A stretch of 64,000 nt of DNA, taken from NCBI GenBank assembly GCA_905181625.1, contig CAJIYJ010000003.1:1-64000 (forward strand), written 5' to 3'. Source of the DNA: an uncultured Flavobacteriaceae bacterium. GTDB lineage: Bacteria; Bacteroidota; Bacteroidia; Flavobacteriales; Flavobacteriaceae. Below, piece after piece: positions 18,151-27,500 of this stretch. Position numbers and translations under genes: made by a program. The notes below the pieces were generated by a model. The model made no database searches and was not told the DNA's origin. It saw only the letters and a program-made list of their open reading frames with translations. Position 1 is the stretch's first letter; each line of letters begins with the position of its first letter.

Positions 18151-21100
18151 ATGACAATTCCTGCTGGACAAACATCAGTTACTTACAACCTTTCATCAAT
18201 AAATGATATTGTTTATGAAACTGATGAAACTATTCAGTTCACTTCTAATTCTGTAGTTGGAGGAACTTTAGCTTCTACAGATCCAATTTCATTAATACTA
18301 AAAAGTGATGAGTTAATTCCAAATGTTGAAATAGACGCTGAAAGTTTAGTGCTTAATGAAGCGAATGGAACATTAGAACTGGAAGTGTTTTTAGTTGACT
18401 CTTCAGGGGCTTCAAGTAACTGGGAAAAAACAGAATTACCATCTGAGGCATCTAATGACTATGAGTTCATGGGTGAGTTTGAAGGTAATAAATATTACTT
18501 CTCAAGATTTAGTAGTAATTGGGCTAATGCCAATCAAAATGCCCTTGATTTAGGGGGCCAATTATTGGTAATTGATAGTCAAAACGAAAATGAGTTCGTC
18601 AATACTATTATGATACATAACGGTACTTGGTTAGGAACAAAAAGACAGGCTGGCGATCTGCTTGGACTAATGTTTACGGAACATCTTGTTTATGAAAACT
18701 TTGAAGATGATATTTTTGCTAATGGTTATGGTTATGCCTTGACTTACGGAAATAAGTGGTATAATCACAATGAGAATGATTACAGACACTATATTATTGA
18801 ATATGGTCCTGTTTCAAGTTCTGAATTGCCATCGACAGTTAACTTAGTGTTCTCGGACGCTGGTACTGCCACTAAAGGTGATGCAGCAGATGGAACGTCT
18901 GACTTTAAAGTTTCTGCTGAAACTGTTACTATTCCAGCAGGTCAGCAAAGTGCAACGGTTACCTTAACTGGTTTACAAGACGACAACGAAGAAGCTATTG
19001 AAAACATACTTGTTTCATTGGCTCTTCCTGAAAGTCCAGCAGTTGCTTTAGGTACATACACCTCATTGGATATTAAAATTAAAGATGATGAAAAACCTGT
19101 TGTAACTTTTGAAGCTTCCAGTAATTCTATTTCAGAAAACGGAGGAGAAGTTATTCTAACAGCCAATTTATCGAATGCTAAATTAGATCCAACTGTAATA
19201 GCTTTAGCCTTAGAAGGAACAGCAACTGCCTTAGAAGATTATAATGTGTCTTCAATTTATAAGTATACTAGTTTTGTTGGAAAAGCTGATGAACCAGGAT
19301 CTAGAGACGGCCTGGAAGATGCAGCAAGGTTTAATCAACCAATCTATATCACTAGTTATCTTAATGGATCTATGTTAGTTTCTGATCGTGATACTCATAC
19401 CATTAGACATATAGCTGCTGATGGAATAGTTTCTACAATTGTTGGTAAGGCTAATAGTTGTGGAGGGGATGATTCTGGACTAGCTTCAGATGTGAGAATA
19501 TGTAACCCTGGACAAATTGCTGTTATTAACGATGGCTCAGGTAAATTTATTTTCCATACCGATAATAGAATTTATATGTACGACCCTGATTATAATGACA
19601 CAGGCAAAAAAATGGTTATTGCATTACAAGATGGAATGGATAGAATTGGTGGTGTAGCTTTAAATTCTAATATACTTTATGTCAGTCAACGATATAAACA
19701 CACTGTTTTAGCTATTGACTTAACTGATGGATCAGAAACTACAGTTGTTGGTAAAGAAGATAGTTATAACGGTGATTTCTATTATGCAGATCCACTTGAC
19801 TTAACTGACGGTAGTCTTATGTATCCTGGAATGTTATTGTGGGATAATACAAGAAATCAGCTATACATTAATTCTGCTGGAATAGATTGGATGGAAACTT
19901 ATTGGTCAGATAGTTTTGTAGCAATAGCAAATTTCACAACTAATAAGGTTACGACAATGCATAATGTTATGGATTATTATTATAATCAATCGAGTAGTAA
20001 TGGAAACAATGCAAGCTTTAGGGCAATGGATTTAGATGCTGATGGAAATTTATATATTCCAGTATCTAACAGAAATGCAATTGCTAAAGTTAGTTTCAAT
20101 GAAGATGGAATTGCTTATGTAGCATTTAATATTACTGATGGTCGAATGTATAGTCCTTCATCTGTAGCCTATTCTAATGGATCGTTATTCTTATCTAATT
20201 ATTATGGACCAACAATCGATAAAATTGGACTTGGTGCCACTATTGAGATTCCTGCTATGGAAGTAACTAACAACATTACATTAGGAGCCTTTAAGGATCC
20301 ATTATTTGAGGAAGATGAAGTGATGGATATTAATGTGGCTAGTTTAACTAATGCAACTTCTGCAGATGCTGAAGTCGCTGATGTTACAATTATTGAGTCA
20401 ACTAGATTAACCTTAGTTGAAGATGCTCCTTTTGATGGGGTTGAAGATGGTAAAGTAAGTTGGGGAGATTATGATCAGGATGGCGATATGGATTTAGCTC
20501 TTATGGGACAAGGAAAAGATGGAACTATTACTAACGTTTATATTAATAACGAGGGAACTTTTTCAAATACAAATCAAAACTTTACCAAATTTATTGGAGG
20601 AGATATACAATTTGTAGATGTTGACCAAGATGGTTGGTTAGATGTAGCAGTTTCTGGTAATTCACCTGAAGGAAGAAAATCAGAACTCTATATTAATATT
20701 GAAGGAGCTTTCTTTGAATTAATGGAAGATTATCAAGTAATTGGATTATCTCAAAGTGAAATGGCCTGGGGGGATTTAGATAATGATGGAGATCCAGATT
20801 TAATTATGTCTGGTATAGATGAAGATAATAATTTTCAAACCTACTACTATACTAACCTTGGTGATTTTAAATTCTTAAATGAAGGTTTGTTTAACCAAGA
20901 TGGAGTTATTGGTGGTGAAATAGACGTGGTTGATGCGGATCAAGATGGAGATAATGATTTGTTTATTAATGGTACAGCAGGAAGTACAGGTAATCAATAT
21001 GTTCGTAGAAATAGTTTTGAAAATACTTATTATAGAGACGGGTATGATTCTGAAGGAGATAATAATATTAATCAATTTAATGTAGCTCCAGGATTTGTTG

Positions 21101-24100
21101 ATGGAAATACAATCTATGCTGATCTTGATGGAGATGGTGAATTAGATTTTTTAACAATGGGTTATGAAGATTCAAATAAATCTACAGTCAAAGTAGGTAC
21201 TAATTTATACGCTTTATCTACTCTTCCTTTATTAAAGAATGTTGACTTTGATTTTGCAGATTATAATAACGATGGTCAGAGTGATTTAATAATAGCTGGA
21301 GAAGATCCAAATACCGGAGTGGCTATAACTAAACTTTATACAACATTTCCTGAATATTTTGGAGATACTTATGGGCTTGTAGATTCACAACTAGTAATAC
21401 TAGGGCTTAGACAAAGTAGTACAGACTGGATTGATTATGATAATGATGGTGATCTAGATTTATTCTTAACCGGGTTAGATGATGCTGGTTTAGCAAAATC
21501 TCTTTTATATAGAGCGGATAACACCAATAATTTAAATTCTGCACCTAATAAAATTGAAAATCTAACGGCTACTCATGATGGTAATGGAACTGTTGAGTTT
21601 AATTGGGATGTGCCAACAGATAACATATCAAAGGAATTTAGGTATGATATAAAAATTGGAACAACTTCTGGAGGAACAGATATTGTGTATGCTAATAGTA
21701 ATGCTTTAACAGGATCAACATTAATTAACATTCCTTCTTTATCTACAATAAACGATAGAGAAGTTATATTAAATCCGGGCACCTACTATGCTTCTGTTCA
21801 AGCTATTGATGGAGGAAATAGAGGGGGACTTTTCTCAGATGAAATTTCTTTTACTATTGATTATGATTGGAAGGTGTTAAACTTAGGAGGTATAATCGAT
21901 AGAAGACTAGTTCCTCAAGAATCTTCTCAATTAGGATTCTTAGATATTGATGGGGATGGTGATAAAGATTTAATAAGCACTAATGTTGGGATGAATGCGA
22001 ATCCTAATACTCCTGGGCTTGAAGTTCCACAGAAATCAATAAACGTTTATGTTTTTGATAATGAAGTGTTTGTTCCAGTAAATATTTTCTTTGATGGGCA
22101 AGCCTCGTTTGAGTTTGGTGATTTTAATAAAGATGGTCAAAATGATATCATTGTAGCTGTTGAAGAAAATGGTGGAACTAGAGTTCACATGCTTTTAAAC
22201 ACTAGGTTATTAGATGATGCAAGGCCTGATGATTATAGAGATTACTTTTTCAGTTATAATCCTTTTAAAAATGGTGAAAACTTTATTGAAAGTGTTTATG
22301 ACATGAAATTTGCAATTAAAGATTTAGATAATGATGGTTTTGTGGAAATTATAATTGCCGGTCAGTCTTCTAAAATATCATCAGAAGCTTCAACTGTAAT
22401 GGCTATGTCATCAGTAATTCCAAAAGAAGGAAATGATGATGTTGGTTTTGATGGTTTTGAGCTTACTGAATCTGTTGGTGTAGTGGATGGAGATGTATTA
22501 AGTAATTTAAGTTATGCTTCATATGACTTTGGAGATATTGATAACGATGGAGATTTTGACTTCTTGATTTCAGGATATTCATTTGATGGATACAAGACTA
22601 TCCTTTTTGAAAACAAAAGAAAGGTTGATGAAAATCAAGTAGTTATTCAACCTCTACAAGTTTATTTTGAAGAAAAAGAAAATGACTTTGTTTCTGTAAA
22701 ACAAGGAACAACAGATTTTGTTGATTTCGACTCTGATGGAAAATTAGATGTTTTAATTAGTGGTCAATCTGGAGACGGAGACTTAGTTAAGGCTTATAAA
22801 AATAACTCAGAATCTTTTTCAGCGATTGACGTAGGTCTTCCCGCTGTTAGAGATGGAAGGTTTATTTTTGGTGATTTTGACAGTAATGGTTATTCTGATG
22901 TTGTTTATTCTGGAACTGTTAGTGGTCAAGGTAAAATTACTAAGATGGCCACTTGGGTTGCTGAAACTAACACGATGATTGATTCAGACCTTGATCTTTC
23001 TTACTATCAGGACGCTAATATTGGTGTTGCAGATTTTGATGGAGATTTAGATGCTGATCTTGTTATAACTGGTAAAAATAAGTTTGTTCTAGATAGAAAT
23101 GCTTATATCTCAGATGTTCTAATCAACGTTAGAGGATTTGCAGGTCCAGTTGATGGAGGTATAGTAAATGATGGCTCTGGGGATATCTTTAGAGAAGGAG
23201 TTTTAGAAGGTAAACCATTAAAGAAAGCAGTTGGTGTAAAAAAAGTATATGGTTTAAATGCTAGACCAAATGCTCCTACAGATGTTTCTTTCTCACGACA
23301 GAGATTGGGTGTAGCAAGAACTGATGGGGATGATGGTATAAAAACTTCAGAAGCAAACGGGGCATCAGCAGATGTTGCTAAATTCGAGCTTTTAATAAGT
23401 TGGTCTGGTGCAACTGACACAGATGCCGATGGTTTAAGAACCCCGGATGAAGGTTTAACCTATTCTGTAAGAGTAGGAACAACTCCAGGAGGTGAAGAAA
23501 TTCTAGCTAGTGGAGCCGATCAAGATGGTATTAAAACTGCTGCTGATTCAGGAAATGCAGAAAACAATACAACATGGAAAATTGCTGTTCCAGTTGGTGT
23601 TTATTATGTGGCTATCCAATCAATTGACGGAAGTTTTATAGGTTCTGAATTTAGTACAGAAGTAGAATATCCAGTAACTAATAGTTTAAAACTTGGTGAT
23701 GCTAATGGAGATGACGGAGTTAATATATTGGATTTAACTACTAATGTAGAAAAAGCATTAGGTGGCAACCCAGTACCGTTTAATATGGATGTTGCTGATG
23801 TTAATAATGATGGATTAATTAATGCGCTTGATATTTCAGCTATAGTAAACCTTATTTTAAATGGTGAAGGTGGAGTAGCAAGAGGCTCTAACTACGATCC
23901 TTATGATTGGGAATATTTCTCTAATAAACCTGTTGGTGAAGCTAGTTTAGTTTATACTCGTGATAGGGTTTACTTAGAAAATGATAAGGATGTAACTTCA
24001 TTACAATTTACAATTGATTCAAACATTCAATATGAATTATCTAAAGAAATGGATAATTTGAATGTTGTAACTTTTGTTAAAGAGAGTAAGAGAACTTTCA

Positions 24101-24534
24101 TAATATATAGCTTAAATAATCAGCCAATTAATGAATTAACTAATGTGATATTTGATTATTTAGATATCAACGATAATGATAAATTTGAAATAGGAGATCT
24201 ATATGCTGGAACAAAAGATGGATTATCTCTAAAACTTACATACTCTGATGAAAGATTCTTTGATTCTTCTGATAGTGCAATTCAAATGTATCCTAATCCT
24301 GCTAGTTCAAATCTGAATCTTTTAACAGATATCACAAAAGAAGTGGAAACTTTAGATGTTAATATTTATAACATCTTAGGAGTTTCAGTTTATCAAACTT
24401 CAATAGGATCGATGGGAAGATTAAATGATATAGATGTTTCTATGTTAGCCTCTGGACTTTATACTGTTCAGGTAAGAATGATAACTAAAAATAGTGAAGA
24501 AATTGTAAGTGTTCATAAGCTAATTAAGAAATAA
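18151..24534 (+). CDS. Giant surface protein, fragment 6: lectin-like domain 4, NHL propeller 4, two FG-GAP propellers, dockerin, T9SS sorting domain
   Basis: C-terminal 2,127 residues. After the host strand TIPAGQTSVTYNL come Calx-beta with lectin-like domain 4 (18460-18806) and Calx-beta with NHL propeller 4 (19258-20238). Then seven FG-GAP/VCBS repeats (20407-21530; DYDQDGDMDLALMG, DYDNDGDLDLFLTG), an Fn3-like domain (21541-21855), seven more FG-GAP repeats (about 21885-23085) and a second Fn3-like domain (about 23260-23680). A dockerin follows (residues 1850-1894), then a short cohesin-like domain (DKDVTSLQFTIDSNI, TFIIYSLNNQPINEL). The protein ends with a type A T9SS sorting domain (YPNPASSNLNLL to KLIKK), so surface export is expected. 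No ATG or usual start fits at the 5' edge; translation comes from upstream. The next gene starts 6 bases after the stop, suggesting one operon. Confidence 0.88.
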   Translation: MTIPAGQTSVTYNLSSINDIVYETDETIQFTSNSVVGGTLASTDPISLILKSDELIPNVEIDAESLVLNEANGTLELEVFLVDSSGASSNWEKTELPSEASNDYEFMGEFEGNKYYFSRFSSNWANANQNALDLGGQLLVIDSQNENEFVNTIMIHNGTWLGTKRQAGDLLGLMFTEHLVYENFEDDIFANGYGYALTYGNKWYNHNENDYRHYIIEYGPVSSSELPSTVNLVFSDAGTATKGDAADGTSDFKVSAETVTIPAGQQSATVTLTGLQDDNEEAIENILVSLALPESPAVALGTYTSLDIKIKDDEKPVVTFEASSNSISENGGEVILTANLSNAKLDPTVIALALEGTATALEDYNVSSIYKYTSFVGKADEPGSRDGLEDAARFNQPIYITSYLNGSMLVSDRDTHTIRHIAADGIVSTIVGKANSCGGDDSGLASDVRICNPGQIAVINDGSGKFIFHTDNRIYMYDPDYNDTGKKMVIALQDGMDRIGGVALNSNILYVSQRYKHTVLAIDLTDGSETTVVGKEDSYNGDFYYADPLDLTDGSLMYPGMLLWDNTRNQLYINSAGIDWMETYWSDSFVAIANFTTNKVTTMHNVMDYYYNQSSSNGNNASFRAMDLDADGNLYIPVSNRNAIAKVSFNEDGIAYVAFNITDGRMYSPSSVAYSNGSLFLSNYYGPTIDKIGLGATIEIPAMEVTNNITLGAFKDPLFEEDEVMDINVASLTNATSADAEVADVTIIESTRLTLVEDAPFDGVEDGKVSWGDYDQDGDMDLALMGQGKDGTITNVYINNEGTFSNTNQNFTKFIGGDIQFVDVDQDGWLDVAVSGNSPEGRKSELYINIEGAFFELMEDYQVIGLSQSEMAWGDLDNDGDPDLIMSGIDEDNNFQTYYYTNLGDFKFLNEGLFNQDGVIGGEIDVVDADQDGDNDLFINGTAGSTGNQYVRRNSFENTYYRDGYDSEGDNNINQFNVAPGFVDGNTIYADLDGDGELDFLTMGYEDSNKSTVKVGTNLYALSTLPLLKNVDFDFADYNNDGQSDLIIAGEDPNTGVAITKLYTTFPEYFGDTYGLVDSQLVILGLRQSSTDWIDYDNDGDLDLFLTGLDDAGLAKSLLYRADNTNNLNSAPNKIENLTATHDGNGTVEFNWDVPTDNISKEFRYDIKIGTTSGGTDIVYANSNALTGSTLINIPSLSTINDREVILNPGTYYASVQAIDGGNRGGLFSDEISFTIDYDWKVLNLGGIIDRRLVPQESSQLGFLDIDGDGDKDLISTNVGMNANPNTPGLEVPQKSINVYVFDNEVFVPVNIFFDGQASFEFGDFNKDGQNDIIVAVEENGGTRVHMLLNTRLLDDARPDDYRDYFFSYNPFKNGENFIESVYDMKFAIKDLDNDGFVEIIIAGQSSKISSEASTVMAMSSVIPKEGNDDVGFDGFELTESVGVVDGDVLSNLSYASYDFGDIDNDGDFDFLISGYSFDGYKTILFENKRKVDENQVVIQPLQVYFEEKENDFVSVKQGTTDFVDFDSDGKLDVLISGQSGDGDLVKAYKNNSESFSAIDVGLPAVRDGRFIFGDFDSNGYSDVVYSGTVSGQGKITKMATWVAETNTMIDSDLDLSYYQDANIGVADFDGDLDADLVITGKNKFVLDRNAYISDVLINVRGFAGPVDGGIVNDGSGDIFREGVLEGKPLKKAVGVKKVYGLNARPNAPTDVSFSRQRLGVARTDGDDGIKTSEANGASADVAKFELLISWSGATDTDADGLRTPDEGLTYSVRVGTTPGGEEILASGADQDGIKTAADSGNAENNTTWKIAVPVGVYYVAIQSIDGSFIGSEFSTEVEYPVTNSLKLGDANGDDGVNILDLTTNVEKALGGNPVPFNMDVADVNNDGLINALDISAIVNLILNGEGGVARGSNYDPYDWEYFSNKPVGEASLVYTRDRVYLENDKDVTSLQFTIDSNIQYELSKEMDNLNVVTFVKESKRTFIIYSLNNQPINELTNVIFDYLDINDNDKFEIGDLYAGTKDGLSLKLTYSDERFFDSSDSAIQMYPNPASSNLNLLTDITKEVETLDVNIYNILGVSVYQTSIGSMGRLNDIDVSMLASGLYTVQVRMITKNSEEIVSVHKLIKK
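23692..23832 (+). other. Dockerin type I-like module in the giant surface protein
   Basis: Two F-hand calcium loops are spaced as in dockerins: DANGDDGVNILD (codons at 23698-23733) and DVNNDGLINALD (23797-23832). Positions 1, 3, 5, 9 and 12 of each loop carry the expected D-x-N-x-D-x3-N-x2-D residues. Dockerins bind cohesin modules in known systems. The next gene encodes cohesin-like modules, so the partner may be adjacent. Confidence 0.8.
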
Positions 24535-24540
24535 GTATTA

Positions 24541-27500
24541 ATGAAAAGATTCATTCAACTATTCATACTTCTTTTTGGAGTATCGCTTTACAGTCAAGAC
24601 ACCCTGTCCGTTAAGGACGGGGCGTATGGCTATGATAAAGATTTTACTTTAGACTTACATATCACTACAGCTATCCCTATAAAGGCTTTGCAGTTCGATA
24701 TTAATTATGATGGAAATAATTTCAACTACTTATCACAGTTCGCTTTAAATAAAGAGAGACTAGGGGGTGATGATTCAGATCATGTTATCTCTGTTAAAGA
24801 TGTAAGCAGTAGTTCGCTTAGGGTACTGATTTACTCTCCTTCAAATAAAACCATTCCAATAGATTCAGGAAAATTACTGGGTATTGATTTTAAAGTTGGA
24901 AGTAATTATGGGTATTTTGATTTCAATTTAGCTAGTGTAGTTGCCTCTAAAGAAGATAATACTAATCTAAGTCTAAATTTAGAAAATGGTGTGATTACTG
25001 TGTTAGCTCCGTCATTTAGCTCTTCATCTAAGTCAATAAGTTTTGGTAGTATTTATAAAGGTGAAACAGCAGATAAAGACTTCACTATTTTTAATATTGG
25101 AACGGATACTTTAACAGTAAGTTTGGAAAAAGATGAGCTAACAAAGTTTGCTTTAACTGATTTTGATACTAAAACAAATGCTGTTACATGGCCTCAAAAG
25201 ATTAATCCAGAATCTGAATTAAAAATAAATGCTAGGTTTGATTCATCGGAAAATGGAACCTTTAGTCAAAAGTTATTATTAAAATCTAATGATCCTAAAT
25301 CTTCTGAAGATAAGATCGAAGAGTTTGTTTTTACAGGTAAAATTTACAATGATAATAGAATAACAGTTGAATCTAATGTAGATGCTTATAATAAACAGAC
25401 TTCAGAAATGAAGGTTTCTATAAATGGAGATGAAGATATTACTAGTTTTCAATTTGATATAACTCCATCGGTTTCAAATATTATCCTAGTTGAAAATAGT
25501 TCTAGCTTATTAAAATCTGGAACTGATCATATAATTAGTTCTAATATTTTAACTGATTCTGAAACCGGTAAAAAATCACTTAGAATAATTGTTTTTTCAC
25601 CATCTAATGCCTTGTTAACTCAGCCAATAGGAGAAATTGTTAAATTTTCAATTATTCCAGATAAATTGATCAAACCTGATTTATATACAATTGGGATAAG
25701 CAACTCTGTTTTAGTTAATAAAGAGTTGACTAATGTTGTTTCTGAATCTGAATCTGGAAGTATTAATTTAATAACAGGAAGATTAGCTTTTAATTCTCCT
25801 CCAGTTAATGTTGATGATAGTAAGCGTGAGTATATTTTAGATTTAGGAGAAATATTTGTTAATAGTTATAATGATAAAAGTATCTCATTATTAAATGATG
25901 GAAATAAAAAACTCATTATAAATTCAGTCTCTTCTTCTAGTCCAGACATGTCAGTTTCTGGTAGTTTCCCCTTAGAAATAGAGGCTAACGGAACGAGTAG
26001 TCAAAACTTCTCTATAACTCCCTCTGGAACTTCTAGTGATTTTAGTGGATACTTAAAATTCATTCATGATGGCGGTTCAGAAGTTGATTCAGTTTTGGTT
26101 AAAGGCAATGCAGTAAATAGAAATAAGATAATATTAAAAAATTCAAATGTTTCTAAGGCTGCTACCAACTCTATTCCTATTTCTATGCTTAATTCAAATG
26201 AAATTAAAGGAATGCAATTCGATTTAACTCTTCCTAAAGAGACTAAATCTTTTACATGGAATTTATCGGCCTCCACTAATGAAGATTTTGAATTTGATGA
26301 GATAACTGACGGAGATGGAAATAAAGCTAAAGATCCAGGTATTTCTCATTATGTAGGTGATAAAATTAATTTCATTAACAATGCAGGAAGTACACATCCT
26401 TTATTTATTGTTACTGCTTTAAATGCGGATGGAGGGTATGATGCTACTAAGCAATTAGCCGGAGTGACTAATCAGGGTGCTACTTCTGGTTCAGTTATTG
26501 TAGATTTATCTGAAGTTGCGCCAGGAACATACTATTATATTTGTGGAAATCATAAATCAATGCAGGGTAGTATTACAATTTTACCTAAATTTTCTATTTC
26601 TGCGGATTCATCTAATTTAGTTTCCGATAGATCTACTGGTTTTATATTAACTCAATCAATATTAGGCGCTAGAAAATATAGATTTTTAATATATTCTAAT
26701 AGTAATTCTTTATTTAAAGGAAATAGAGGAAATATAATTAATTTGCCTTTATCAATTGCTTCTATTTCAAATTCAGATATGGATATTGTTGATGGATCTT
26801 ATGACTTGGTACTTGATAATATTATTATTTCAGGAAAAGATAACGCTAACGTTTCTACTAAAATTACAACAACTGGTGTAATTATAATTGGTGGTACAAA
26901 TGCACTTCCTCCTGTAATTACTCCAAATCAAAGTCCTAGTTTAAAAGAAAACTCATCTGCTCTTACTTATTTTTATAAGATTAAGGCAACTGATGCAGAT
27001 GAAGATAGTTATTTAGATGATTTTAAAATTGTTTCTGGGAATGATGATGGTATTTTTGGTGTAATTCCTGAAACAGGAGAGCTTTATGTAGTTAAGCCGG
27101 TGATTGATTATGAAACGAAATCTTCATATTCCTTAGTTGTTACTGTTTCTGATGGAACTAAAACTAGTGCTGAAGAAGCTATTGTAATAAAAATAACTGA
27201 TGATCCAAATGCTTTTGTTGTAAATAATTTTACAGTTAAGATTTTTTCAAGCAGTGGCAAAAAAGGAATTTCAAATGATTCAGACATAAGAACAACAGCT
27301 GCTGGAGATGTTTTTTTATATGAGTTGAAAGGTGGAAGTGATAAAGATTTATTTACTATTGATTCTTCAACAGGTAAGTTAACTTTTAATGCTGCACCAA
27401 CTTTTTCAAGTCCAAGTGATTCTAATAAGGATAATCTTTATGAACTTTCTATTAAATCTTTAGTGATTGATGATACTTCAAACAGTTTTCCTGTGATAAC

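Noticed and set aside
8916-24534. Giant gene as a set of separate small genes
   Set aside because: Fragments lack signal peptides and proper starts, and domains run across each break without loss of residues once one base is corrected.
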